From Wyeomyia smithii (Eukaryota; Arthropoda; Insecta; Diptera; Culicidae): a stretch of DNA of 64,000 nucleotides. Made by a program: the position numbers and the translations under genes. Each line of letters starts with the position of its first letter. Position 1 is the stretch's first letter. Of this stretch, positions 43,644 through 54,067 are shown one piece after another. The stretch is taken from NCBI RefSeq assembly GCF_029784165.1, contig NC_073696.1, positions 21,886,530 to 21,950,529 of the forward strand, given 5' to 3'. Under the pieces are notes generated by a model. That model had not been told where the DNA came from. It did not search any database and saw nothing but the letters and a program-made list of their open reading frames with translations.

Positions 43644-43706
43644 TGACGCTACGGAAAAAGGTGTTTGCTCTCGGAACTGTGTACATTTAAACCCCCCACC
43701 CGCACA
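43644..43706 (+). other. Left BEL LTR fragment (3' end)
   Basis: 63 bp matching the 3' end of the right LTR at 50101-50159, ending CACA. The rest of this LTR is missing, replaced by the adjacent minisatellite. Confidence 0.6.
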
Positions 43707-43789
43707 AATCTTCTAAAATTTAAACGGGATCAGTAATAGAGAAACATCACAATACCGCTGGCTACAACTGCAAGTCCTGTAGTTTACTT

Positions 43790-44240
43790 CTGCAGTGAGG
43801 GCTGAACCAAAAATCCCTCGCTATACACCCACGATTTAAAGCCCCAATCATCTGGCAGGAATCTCCGACCGTCCTCAGCTAAGTCGGTTCGTCTACAAGT
43901 AGAAACAAACCTACTAGAGGAGAAAAAGATTATGCGGGAGCAAGCTTTGCAGACAAAATAAGCGCCAGAGAGGAAAACGACGGGAGAAGCTCTTCGTCGA
44001 CTTGAGGAAAAGAAGGCTGTTATGGAAGAAGAGGCCGACATCTGACAGCGGCAACTCCAGGAAGAGAAAATATTTCAGATGGAGCAGCAGCAGTTTTATC
44101 AGGAGTCTTTGGAGAACCCCATAACGGAACTGAAACCTCTGGTTCCAGTCATCATTCGAATTCTGACTGTGAAAATCCCTCAGATAAACAGCCGATTCCA
44201 TCAAATCCGCCTGGAATGTCAAACCGAATCGATCAAGCGT
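43790..44240 (+). pseudogene. BEL gag N-terminal coiled-coil region
   Basis: Glu/Lys/Arg/Gln-rich heptad-like sequence (KIMREQALQTK, EALRRLEEKKAVMEEEADI, RQLQEEKIFQMEQQQFYQ) interrupted by stops. It is typical of mosquito BEL gag N-termini. Confidence 0.6.
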
Positions 44241-44819
44241 CTATTTTTTCGGTGACGTCTGAACTATCGCCAATCCCACCTAGCACATCGATGCCCTTGG
44301 GACCATCTTCGGTTTCTGATCCGTTGGGATCAGAGGTTCGCATACGAATCGCCAAACAATTAGATTTTGAGTGATCGTCCAGCCATTATGTCGGGTCAAC
44401 CAGGCCTACCAACGCAATCCAAACAACAAAAATATCCCTAAATGTTCCGAGTCCAACGGAACCGCAAAGAATTTTTCAATCGCCTGACCACCCAACACAG
44501 AGAATCCGCCAGAATTTCTGTTTTTAATGGGTCACCTTCCAACGGCATGGTGACCACCGGGACTCCGTATGCCATTTGTACAACTTCCGGTTCCACTCGC
44601 TATAGCGATTCCATTAGGGCAGCAGAATGAATCGGTGCAATACAATTTGCCACCCATTTGTTTGGCCCACCTCTTCCTGTGGTGTTACACGTTGGGAAAT
44701 GGTCCAAAGTTGTCTTCGCCTTCATCGACTGACTCTGCAGAGGATGGGTAAGATGACTCGAGAGGAACGAGGGTCGCAACGTGTACAGCACGATGTTTGG
44801 TTCTTCCTTTACAACCGTA

Positions 44820-45146
44820 AAATATCGGAAACTTTGTCAGTGATATCCACACCTGCGAGGCCTTCCCTTAGAAGACTACGAACCAAAACTATTGATCGGG
44901 TTGGACCATCTTTGTCTCGGAGCTCCGCTGAAGCTCCGTGAAAGCGGAGCAATAGACCCAATCGCTGCAAAATATCGCCTTGAGTGGAGCATTTATGGAT
45001 GTGGAGCTGGATCTTCGTCGCAGAAAGCAGTGGTCAACTTCCATCTCACTGGGTCCACCAATTCAGATCAACAACTCAACGATCCACTAAGAGATTTCAT
45101 CGCGCTGGCCGAAGCTGCGGTCACCAGACACTACGAGCCGCTGTAA
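44820..45146 (+). pseudogene. BEL protease and linker
   Basis: Frame-shifted. It reads PHLRGLPLEDYEPK, then LIGLDHLCLGAPLKLRESGA and RLEWSIYGCGAGS. These match the protease end of BEL/Pao Pol (LIGL..LGxPLK...RLGWxVYG). Confidence 0.75.
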
Positions 45147-45227
45147 CCTCGCGAAGAATCCCTCACTACGATCGCGAGTGCGTGAACAAATAGCCGCATA
45201 TTCACAGAAGCGTTATGCACACAATAT

Positions 45228-45480
45228 GTGGCAACAGCAGCCATAGTGAAAAACCACTACATGGACGATTATTTGAATAGCTTTCTGACTGCCGACGAGG
45301 CTGTCGAAGTCCTTAAGGAGGTGATACTGGTTCACGCAAAAGAAGGAATCGAGATCTGCGAGTTTCGCTGCAATTCTACCCAACTTCTTCGAAAAAATCG
45401 GCGAAATTTCGGCGGACGAACCGAAGAACCTGACACTGGAATGAAATGGCACAATTGAATCTGTGCTTGGTATGAAGTGG
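45228..45480 (+). pseudogene. BEL reverse transcriptase palm fragment
   Basis: Contains the catalytic NHYMDDYLNSF and EAVEVLKEVILVHAKEGIEI, a clear BEL RT palm. Most of the RT upstream of it has been deleted. Confidence 0.8.
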
Positions 45481-45559
45481 CTTCCTGTGGAGGACTGCTT
45501 CGCCTACATGGTTAATTTACTTGTTATGTTTAATTTAATGGTTTATGGTAGCGCACGTA

Positions 45560-46470
45560 CCGGCAAAGCGACAGGTGTTAGAGGTCGTTATAAAACTCTT
45601 TGATCCACTGGGGGTCTTGTCCTAATTTTTAGTCCACGGGAAAGTGCTAATACAAAAAACCTAGGCATCAGGAACGGGATGTGGCGTCAATGGATCGAGT
45701 TTCTTTCGAAGCTGAGCCGATTGATGATTCCACGGTGCTACTTCTCCCCGTTCCCGGATACCCTGGTTGGTCTGCAAGTCCGTACATTCGTGGACGATAG
45801 TGAAAGTACGTACTCTTGCACTGTTCCGCTAAAACATCAGTGCACAATTGGTCCTGGTGGTCCTGGTGGACCAGGGCTGCAGTACCTATTAGGAGTTTGA
45901 TTCGTGACGACGGTCCTAGAGTACCACACATATCCGATGGCTCAACAGTATTCTTCTGGAGTGAACGGAGCAGGCGTGGATTCGTTCTGACCATCGCCAG
46001 TCCCACAAATTTGGATGAGTCCGAAGAGTGGAGTTAGGTACAATCGAAGAATAACGTGGCTGATGATACCACGAAAGGGAGAGCGGACCAAACATGGAAT
46101 ATGATAGTCCCTGGTTTCGAGGACCCCAGTTTCTACACTATGGTGAGCAATCTTGGCCGAGCAGTACACATGGAGGTGGTATATAGTTTGTCTACGGATT
46201 CATGCGTTATAGCAGTGCTCAGACTCATATGTCGTCGAGGTTCGCCAGCAGTTTTTTACTTCGATAATGACACCTGTTTCCAAGGAGCAAACTGGCTGCT
46301 TCGGGAGGACACGAACGCATGAACCGCTTGGAAATTTACTAGTCCCACAGCGCCAGACATGAGTGGAGTGTGGGAGTGTACGTCAGATCAATGAAGTAGC
46401 AGTTGGTTCTACGCTGGACACTCGGCGAAAGCCGAACGATGACACCCTGGAGACCATCTTCTACGAAGCC
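45560..46470 (+). pseudogene. BEL RNase H-integrase fragment
   Basis: In order: a WIEFLSKLSRLMIPRCY piece, DGSTVFFWSER (RNase H), a KNNVADDTTKG connector, DPSFYTM, then integrase SLSTDSCVIAVLRLICRRGS and FYFDNDTCFQGANWLLRE with the second catalytic Asp. A disabled frame ends at about 46470, where a MITE starts. Confidence 0.75.
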
Positions 46471-46837
46471 TAGGGGCCGTTCAATAATTACGTAAGAAAT
46501 AGGGGTTGAGGGGGTGTGTGCAATTTTCTCACGCTATCTTACAAGGGAGGGAGGTGGGTGAAAAACATTGTAAATGCAGCTGTTCAAATAATCATCTTCT
46601 TGAAAGCGTGGACGGTAAAATTCATGAAAAGGAAATTACGAAATTACTCGAATAAAGGACAGAAGAGGAAACGAAGTACCGATGATAAAACAAAAATAAA
46701 AATCTATATATGCTGGCGGTAAGATCTTACTAGGGGGGAGGGGGGGTATCAAAAAATCTTACGATGTCTTACAAGGGAGAACGGGGGTTTGAAAAAGTGG
46801 AAAAATATGCTTACGTAATAATTAAACGTCCCCACTA
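46471..46837. mobile_element. MITE with GGGGMCGTT...ATTACGTAAG ends, in BEL integrase
   Basis: GGGGCCGTTCAATAATTACG at the left and the complement of GGGGACGTTTAATTATTACG at the right. Internal ATCTTACAAGGGAG-type repeats lie beside each end. CTA occurs on both flanks (46470-46472, 46835-46837), but the exact target duplication is uncertain. No ORF of note. Confidence 0.65.
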
Positions 46838-46855
46838 AGCGTTAGGTAACTCCCT

Positions 46856-49788
46856 TACCTTACCTTACCAATCAGACGAGAGCCGTGGTGGCTCGTGCTG
46901 TATCAAGAATTTGTCGCCATGTTGCTCGGTTTTGGGCTGTGTTTCGCCAGTTCCCCAAGCGTCTCATTACCCGCAAGTCTCCTTCGATCTGGTCGAGCCA
47001 TCGTGCACGCTGCGCCCCTCTATTTCTGGTGCCGGCAGGGTTGCTGAAGAGAAGTGATTCCACAGGGTTGCCGTCCGGCATCCTTACGACATGACCGGCC
47101 CACCGCAACCTATTAACTTTCGCCAGGTGTGCAATGGGATTCTCTCCAAGCAGCGCGTGCAGTTCGTGGTTCATGCGCCGTCGCCATTCTCCGTCGTCCG
47201 TCTGTACTCCACCGTAGATAGTCCGTAGCACCTTTCGTTCAAAAACTCCAAGAGCGTTAAGGTCCTCCGCGAGAAGCGTTGTTGTCTCGATCCCGTAGAG
47301 GACTACCGGTCTTATCAGGGTTTTGTACAGCGTCAACTTCGTGCGTCGTCGCACTCGATTCGATCGAAGTGTCATCCGGAGTGAAAAGTAGACACTATTT
47401 CCTGCCTGGATGCGCCTCTGGATCTCTTTGCTGGTGTTATTGTCGGCGGTCACCAGTGACCCCAAATACACGAACTCATCGACCACCTCAAGCTCATCAC
47501 CGTCTACAGAGACTCGAGTTGGGAGGCTGAAGTTGTTCTCCTTGGAGCCTCTCGCTCGCATGTATTTTGTTTTCGACGCATTTAACCGCAGTCCGATCCG
47601 TCCAGCTTCGGCTTTCAGTCGGGCGTAAGTTTCCTCCGCCGTCGCAAAGTTACGTGATATGATGTCTAAGTCATCCGCGAAGCCCAGAAGCTGAACAGAC
47701 CTTGTGAAAATTGTGCACCTCGTGTCGATGCCCGCCCTCCGGATCACACCCTCAAGGGCGATGTTAAACAGCAAACAGGAAAGTCCATCACCTCAACCCT
47801 CTGCGCGATTCAAAGGGACTCGAGAGTATCCCCGAAACACGCACGTAGCACATCACTTGCGCCATGGTAGCTCTGATCAATCGAGTCAGTTTATCCGGAA
47901 ATCCGTTTTCGTGCATGATCTGCCATAGCTGTTCTCGATCGACTGTATCATAGGCCGCCGTGAGTTGATGAACGTTGTACTCTCAACATTTCTGTAAGAT
48001 CTGTTGGATTGAGAAGATCTGGTCCGTGGTGGCACGGGCTCCCATGAAACCCGCTTGGTACTGACCCACGAACCTCCTGGTTAAAGGTGATAGACGACGG
48101 AACAGGATCTGTGAGAGTATTTTGTAGGCGGCATTGATAAGCGAGATGCCGCGGTAGTTGCGGCACTCCAGCTTGTCGCCCTTCTTGTAGATGGGACAGT
48201 TAACTCCCTCCATCCACTCGTCTGGCAGTTTTTCCTCCTCCCAAATCCTGGAAATGACCCAGTGCAGCGCTCTAGCCAGCGCCTCTCTTCCATGTTTCAA
48301 GAGCTCGCTCGGCAGTCCGTCTTTGCCAGCGGCTTTATTGTTTTTCAGCTTCCCGATCTCACAAAAAACTTCGTGAATATCGGGAGCTGGTACTCGGTCA
48401 TCCGCTGCTGGTGCTCCTAGGTCAGTTCCTGCTCCGCTTCTGTTTACTGTTTCGCCATTCAGGTGTCCATCGAAGTACTCCTTCCACCTGTCGACCACCT
48501 CGCTGGCATCCGTGAGAAGGTTCCCATCCGCGTCGTTGCACATGTCGGCTTGCGGCACATAGCCTCTGCGGGACTGGTTTACCTTCTGATAGAATTTCCG
48601 CGTTTCACTGGCACGGTATAGCTGCTCCAGCTCCTCATGCTCACGATCCTCTTGCTGACGCTTCTTTCGTCTGAGAATCGTGGTCATGTCGTTCCGTGCC
48701 CGTTTGTAATTGGCCTTGTTCTCTCTCGTTGACCTGCCCAGGTATATCGCCCAGGTCCGGTTCTTCTCGTTCACCGCTGCCTCCCACTCCCCGTCATACC
48801 AGTCGTTTCTGCCACTCGGTGCTTCCACTCCTAGTGTCGCCGATGCGGTCTTCACGATAGCTGTACGGATGTTGCACCAGCCGTCTTCGAGAGGCAATGC
48901 GCCCAGCCCCTCCGCTGTGGGTAGCACCGCTTCAAGCTGTTGCGCGTATTCCTCCGCTCTCTAGGAGGGCATCTTGTCCGAGCGTCTGTTCCCCATGTTA
49001 GGGGCAGCTCAAACAGCGTCTGATCCGGAGCGGACGGCTGAATTATGAAATGCGGCGTCTCGCCAGCTACATCCAAGACGGCAGCCCCGTCGCGAGACTA
49101 GGCATCCGCAGCCCTAGTAAGGCAGCATGCCGAAACATTAAAATACTACGAACAATCAAGAATTGAATACGGACCGGAACAATTGGCAACGACCTAGGCG
49201 ACGAAATAAGGACGACGATTGGAAGCTCGGTACATGGAACTGTAGATCGCTGAACGCCCCGGTTGGCGACCGGATTCTGCTGGATCAGCTAGAACCCCGC
49301 CACTTCGACATCGTTGCGCTCCAGGAGCTTTGCCGGAAAGGAGAGAAGGTACGGAGGATTTGTGGCCGCAGGGCACAGTACTACCAGAGCGGCGGCACAA
49401 CCAATGAGCTGGGTACCGGCTTTATAGTGCTGGGCAGGATGCAGAGTCGTGTGATCAAGTGGCAGGCGATCAGCGAGAGGTTGTGTTTGTTGAGAATAAA
49501 AGGCCGATTCTACAACTACACTATCCTCAATGTGCACTGCCCTCACGAAGGAAGACCCGATGTAGAGAAAGAAGAGTTCTACGCACAGCTGGAGAACATC
49601 AAGATCGTCATCGGGGACATGAACGCGCAGATCGGTAGGGAAGAAATGTACAAGCCGGTGATCGGCCAACATAGCCTGCACACCGTGACGAACGACAACG
49701 GCCAGAGATGCGTCAACTTCGCAGCTTCCCGAGGACTGGCAGTCCGAAGTACCTTCTTTCCCCGTAAGGACATCCACAAAACCACCTG
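46856..49788 (-). mobile_element. RTE-like LINE with 5' inversion, flanked by 11-bp target duplication
   Basis: Perfect GGTAACTCCCT direct repeats (46845-46855 and 49789-49799) bracket the element. From 46856 to about 48965 it is minus strand (RT and a TAAGG-repeat 3' tail). From about 48970 to 49788 the 5' region and endonuclease lie in the opposite, plus orientation. This is the arrangement left by twin priming, where the 5' part of a single insertion is inverted. The target is BEL integrase coding DNA, and the right flank continues NRFLLGSN-like sequence. Confidence 0.85.
46872..48960 (-). pseudogene. RTE-like reverse transcriptase (two open pieces)
   Basis: 48927-47983 and 47774-46872 are open, separated by a frameshifted and deleted stretch at about 47780-47980. 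Motifs: KNNKAAGKDGLPSELLKHG, NCPIYKKGDKLECRNYRGIS, QAGFMGARATTDQIF, then LLFNIALEGVIRRA, LGFADDLDII (catalytic DD), VYLGSLVTADN, WRRRMNHELH and the C-terminal AGHVVRMPDGNPVESL. It is the best-preserved retroelement coding in the window but is not intact. Confidence 0.88.
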
Positions 49789-49831
49789 GGTAACTCCCTC
49801 CCAACCGCTTTTTACTGGGAAGCAATAAACT
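48970..49831 (+). pseudogene. RTE-like apurinic endonuclease (inverted 5' portion)
   Basis: From an ATG at 49163 the frame reads DDWKLGTWNCRSLN (Asn of the TWN motif), IVALQELCR (catalytic Glu), GFIVLGRMQSR, NVHCPHEGR and VIGDMNAQIGREE (GD.NA motif), then a DIHKTTW block. It runs past the element's end at 49788 into BEL sequence. The final HV.IDGRFF part is missing because of the inversion breakpoint. Confidence 0.88.
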
Positions 49832-50159
49832 CCAGCCGGCAGCAGACGTCAGTGGCTACCTGTTAGTAATAACAAGAAAATGTAAGTGGTTCTAAAACGT
49901 CAAAGAGCTGGACTAAATTTACTGCTAAATTTGATAAACTGAACCTAATAATCACTTAAATTGGAACTATTATTCAAGTTATTAACAGGTAAACATAAAT
50001 TCTAATTTACGGCATAAATTCTTACACTAAAATTGTAAGTGAAATTAACACTAACTATAAACAATTCATTAAAATAAATTTCCTAAATTTAGCTTGAAGC
50101 TGTCGCTACAAAAAATGTGGTTGCTCTCGGAACTGTGTACATAACCTCCCACTCCCACA
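49800..50159 (+). mobile_element. BEL/Pao 3' part: integrase tail and right LTR
   Basis: Starts with CCAACCGCTTTTTACTGGGA (integrase PNxFLLGS-like), followed by AT-rich sequence. It ends in the LTR 3' segment 50101-50159, shared with 43644-43706. The LTR start is not certain; TGTTAGTAATAAC at about 49862 is a candidate. Confidence 0.65.
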
Positions 50160-50164
50160 ATAGC

Positions 50165-52540
50165 TGTTTCAGTTTTTACGTAGGACTACATCTTTCTGGA
50201 AGTTATTTGCCTGAATTCGAAAAGCAAGAAATTCAATCATGGAAAAAGTGGTCAGGGTTTGAGTGCTTATATTTCAGTCATTTGGACGTAGGACAACGTC
50301 TAACCGCACTATATAGAGATACATTCTGTGGACACTAAAACCAAGGTGTAACGTTGGAATGAAAGATTTCAAACGTTAATACTGATGTAACCACTTGATG
50401 GATCACGATAATCAATATGTCATTGGATTGGTGAAATGATGGACAATTTTGTGATTCTTCAGTTATAATTATCATTTCATTGTTAAACAGTGAAAATTTC
50501 ATAAAAGTTTCAGGGTCGAATTTTCACGAACAATGTACCAATCATATGCGAGCACGCCTGGCAAAGACTTCATTAGTAGACACCAACTGCCTGCTGTGAT
50601 ATCCTGTATAGCAATGGCAAAAAAAATTTGACAGAATCTCCCCGTCCCAATTGGTCAACTAATGTATGCTTCCATGAGCCTAGACTGTTTTGATGTCTTG
50701 AAGGTGAATCTTTTTCGGAAAGTCCATAACAACCTCCTCCATCAGACAGTTTAACAATCTGCTGTTTAGAATGTTATTAAGACTGATGTCTTGAATGAAA
50801 ACATGCTGGCACAGGCAATACTACTGCACCGAGCACGAATAGAGCGCTGGTCACTCGTCGTCTATCAGTGCAGAAGGACTCGATATTCATTGGTGTGCAG
50901 TCAAGCCAAGTGAAAACTACATTGCCGCTGTCGACACACAGTGCGGGGTGTAGGGTTAACGCGACCTGGAACGCAATCGAATTGCCGTTTGAATGGTCTT
51001 CTTCTTCTTCTTGTTTCGTATAGTAGCAAATATCGGAATTTAATATGATTATTCGGGTGCCGCAAAATACGCTGCGCCACTGGGGACAACAAAATTCTGT
51101 ACGTGTCGGTAGAGGTAGATAGCAGGGTATATGAATTTGGTGCATTGTACAGACAAAATGCGTTGTTTATTTATGTATTCTACACTCTGTTTTTCTCAGA
51201 TTTCAAAAAAACTAAATATAGGGTTGTATTTAAAAGACAATAGAAAACCAAAATGCTCCATACAGATCTTTGAACAGGTAGTTGAACGAGCTGTACTGAT
51301 GATTATATTTTACTAGCTAAATGAATTTAGTTCAATATGACAATCCTAGTTGCATCCAGCGGTGGTGGTATAGAGGAAAACCAAATTCATTTCATCTTGA
51401 TATTAGAGTTCCGACATTTGTATTTGTATTTTTCAATTACTTTTTTTTTGCATTAGCATCTACAAGAAAATATTACTTTCCATAGCCTCACTTGTAATTG
51501 AACAATATTATGCAAACATTAATTGCTGAGGCTAATGTTGTGCATCACTCTAGCCCAGTTTATTTATGAAGATAACAGACATATTATGACTTTCAAATAT
51601 GGTATCTTCGTTGTTCTTTGGTATTTTGAAACTGATTAAATTTTTTTCTGATTGATTTTGTGAACTGATAAAATGTTTGAGTTGACCTGAAATGAATGTT
51701 AACATGTTCATAAAATTCTATGTCAATTTTAAATTTTCTGTGACTATACATTTTCTACTAAAAACTGTAATTCGTTATCGATGTTTTTTCCACGAGCTTG
51801 TAACTGCAGGAAAAAAAAATTATGTGACATCTTTGCCGCTTTGTGATCGGTGAGTGAGCCATCTTTCACAAGACAAATAGATATACAAAGAACTTTAATT
51901 TCTACTAAATCGTACTCAATTTATTATTTTATAGAAGGTTGCCTTTTCGCGTATTAAAGAAAATTGACTGTATGAGAATGAAAGGTATTCATCAATGTTA
52001 AAAGAATATGTTTTCTTCTAAACCAGAGTGTTGCAAATAAATAATCAAAATACAGACCCTGTTCGATTTTGGCTACACGCCAGAATTTTTTCTGGTGCCA
52101 AAATCGAACCATGCCAAAAATGAACGGTTCTCTTTTCATGTCTTTTATACTTTTTAAGTGGCCAAAGACGACCTTAACAGTAGAAATGGCCGTCAATGAA
52201 CTTGTTTTAGTCCAAGTCGTTTGAGGTGTCGATTGATGAATTTAGGCTGACGACCTAGATACTTGATATTACCACCCTAGTGATTAGAAACATAGTACTG
52301 CTTTGATCATGATCATTATATTGCCGGAACATATTCCAATGATATCTCCGAAACCGTTTCACCGATTTTGGTTATCCGCTTCGGCAACAAAAAGAACCAA
52401 AATACCTTTCTTTTGGAGGATTTTGAGCTTAAATTGGTTAAAATAAATCAAGAAAACTTCGAAATGTGATTAAACGTAACCGCTCGTTTTTGGCAAAACG
52501 AGCTCAAATCAAACAGAGCTTCAAAAAGAAATATAATACT
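50165..52540. other. No supported gene
   Basis: Mixed AT-rich DNA. A motif TACGTAGGACTACATC at 50177 is the reverse complement of part of the dispersed repeat at 52543. Open frames here (for example 50777-51145 on the minus strand) carry no recognised domain. Confidence 0.45.
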
Positions 52541-52542
52541 AT

Positions 52543-52592
52543 TGTAGTCCTACGTCAACTATGCGATCGTGTCTTGGATACCACCCTCCTAC
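52543..52592 (+). repeat. Short dispersed repeat, partner of 35469-35518
   Basis: GTAGTCCTACGTCAACTATG followed by CGATCGTGTCTTGGATACCA; same order and orientation as at 35469. Confidence 0.55.
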
Positions 52593-52599
52593 TATTTTA

Positions 52600-53700
52600 T
52601 CAGATTATCGAGGTTTTGGCATCTATCGATCAGAATTTTTTTTACGGTTGAGTTGTTGTAACAAACAACAACCAACAACACTATTGCAAAAATTAGTAAA
52701 TAACATGGATTGTCTAAATCATACCGAGCAACCCATCACCTTACTTCCTAAGCACAGCCGACACTAAAGTATACAACCGATTTGACTTTGGAACGACTTG
52801 TTTTTTTGCTATTGTTTTTCTCGCTCTAGTACACACGCCATACTTACCAGAAATTTATGAAAGGTACCTTTTAAATATTTTTATTCATTTTTTAACCCCG
52901 GCAGGTACAACTTTCTAATACGTTCGAACGAAGGAAGCGTACGTAGTTTCACATCTTCTCTTTTTACTGTTGATATTTACTTCTACTTTTGAGTTTTGAT
53001 TATTGATGGTATTTATATTTTATGTTGAAATATTATACTTTCTTAGTGTACCGTTTTTTTTTTGACTCTTCGCCTTTTTTGCCTGTCACCTTTTTATTTT
53101 AACCTTTCGATTTCGATTGGTTATCTACTTAAATTCAGCACTTTTCATTAAGTTGCTTGTAAATTCACAAAAAAACAAAAGCCTGCACTAAAAATGATTT
53201 TATTAACAATAACGAATGAAAGGTTTCTATAAACTTACAGCTTTGTAAGAACACTAAAGCAGGCAATTAGTGGTAGTGATGCATTACAACAGCCAATGGG
53301 CAAAATATTTTGGGATCCCGCGTAAGGTTAGAAACATTTTGAAATAGAACAAATCCGTCAAAGGCCATCAAGATAACATTCATCGCTTAGCTGATTTACT
53401 GTTCATTAATTTTTTTTTTTTTGGCTCAATAACGTGCAAACCGGAATAGGTGTGGTACCCTATGAGTTTAATATCGAAAAGCTGCACAAGGCTAATCTTG
53501 TGAGCTAATATGTATGTATGAAGCGGAATGAGGAATCGATCGAATCCTCAAACAAATATTAGAACCATATTCAACTAGAGATTATTTTAAAACGGATGAG
53601 GTATACTGGCCCTAACATTGAAAATGATGGATTAACTTTATTTCTGTGATTACATTATCACCACTAAGGGGTGTGGAGAAATAACCCATTCGCAGTCCCA
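52600..53700. other. No recognised feature
   Basis: AT-rich intergenic sequence with poly(T) runs. Confidence 0.45.
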
Positions 53701-53704
53701 GCAC

Positions 53705-53740
53705 TTTAAAAGGAACAGCTAATTGAATACATTTCCCAGT
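53705..53740 (+). promoter_or_regulatory. Candidate core promoter for the small secreted-peptide gene
   Basis: TTTAAAAG (53705-53712) lies 32 bp upstream of an initiator-like TCCCAGT (A at 53738), a normal TATA-initiator distance. This gives a 5' UTR of about 48 bp before ATG 53786. Confidence 0.4.
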
Positions 53741-53785
53741 TGCTGTTGTCACGTAAACTAATAAGTTGTGCATTTAAAACCGACA

Positions 53786-54067
53786 ATGAAGCTGTTCATT
53801 TTCTACGCTGGATTGTGCCTCTTTGTCACTTGCTGCCAAGCTGGGCCAATTCGCGTCACGGAAGGCTTAAGGCAGCTTACGGATATACCCTCGGATTTGA
53901 TTGAAAATCCGATGGCCGACATCAACATCAACGCTGAAACAATCAACACGCTGTGGGTGATAGTGGCTGGAGTGGTCAACATCAATGGTGATGGAAACGA
54001 TGTAGAAAATCCGATTACCACGGAACCACCCAACACGACGATTACATCAACAGCCTTCTCCAGTTAG
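53786..54067 (+). CDS. Small secreted peptide, 93 aa, function unknown
   Basis: Start chosen at ATG 53786 because a textbook signal peptide follows (MKLFIFYAGLCLFVTCCQA, cleavage before GP). The mature chain of about 74 residues is acidic and has no cysteine. It has a hydrophobic middle (LWVIVAGVVNINGDGND) and a Thr/Pro/Ser-rich tail (ITTEPPNTTITSTAFSS) suited to O-glycosylation, plus one N-glycosylation sequon (NTT). A TATA-initiator pair lies upstream, and the ORF stands alone without introns. I do not recognise a family. It could be a mosquito-specific secreted, salivary or immune-type peptide, but that is inference. Confidence 0.6.
   Translation: MKLFIFYAGLCLFVTCCQAGPIRVTEGLRQLTDIPSDLIENPMADININAETINTLWVIVAGVVNINGDGNDVENPITTEPPNTTITSTAFSS

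Larger units (their letters stand above)
43644..46470 (+). mobile_element. Decayed BEL/Pao LTR retrotransposon, main part
   Basis: Runs from the 3' end of a left LTR (43644-43706, sharing TTGCTCTCGGAACTGTGTAC with 50101-50159) through gag, protease, RT/RNase H and integrase pieces. All are broken by stops and indels. Domain order and motifs (gag coiled coil, VLIGLDH...GAPLK protease, HYMDDYL RT, NVADDTTKG, RRGSPAVFYFDN integrase) identify BEL/Pao. Two later insertions separate it from its remaining 3' part at 49800-50159. Confidence 0.85.

Noticed and set aside
43347..43646. 99-codon hydrophobic ORF (FDIFVIF repeats)
   Set aside because: Translation of the TTTTTGACATT minisatellite.
49163..49828. 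Plus-strand ORF that looks like an independent endonuclease-type gene
   Set aside because: It is the inverted 5' part of the RTE-like LINE, bounded by that element's 11-bp target duplication.
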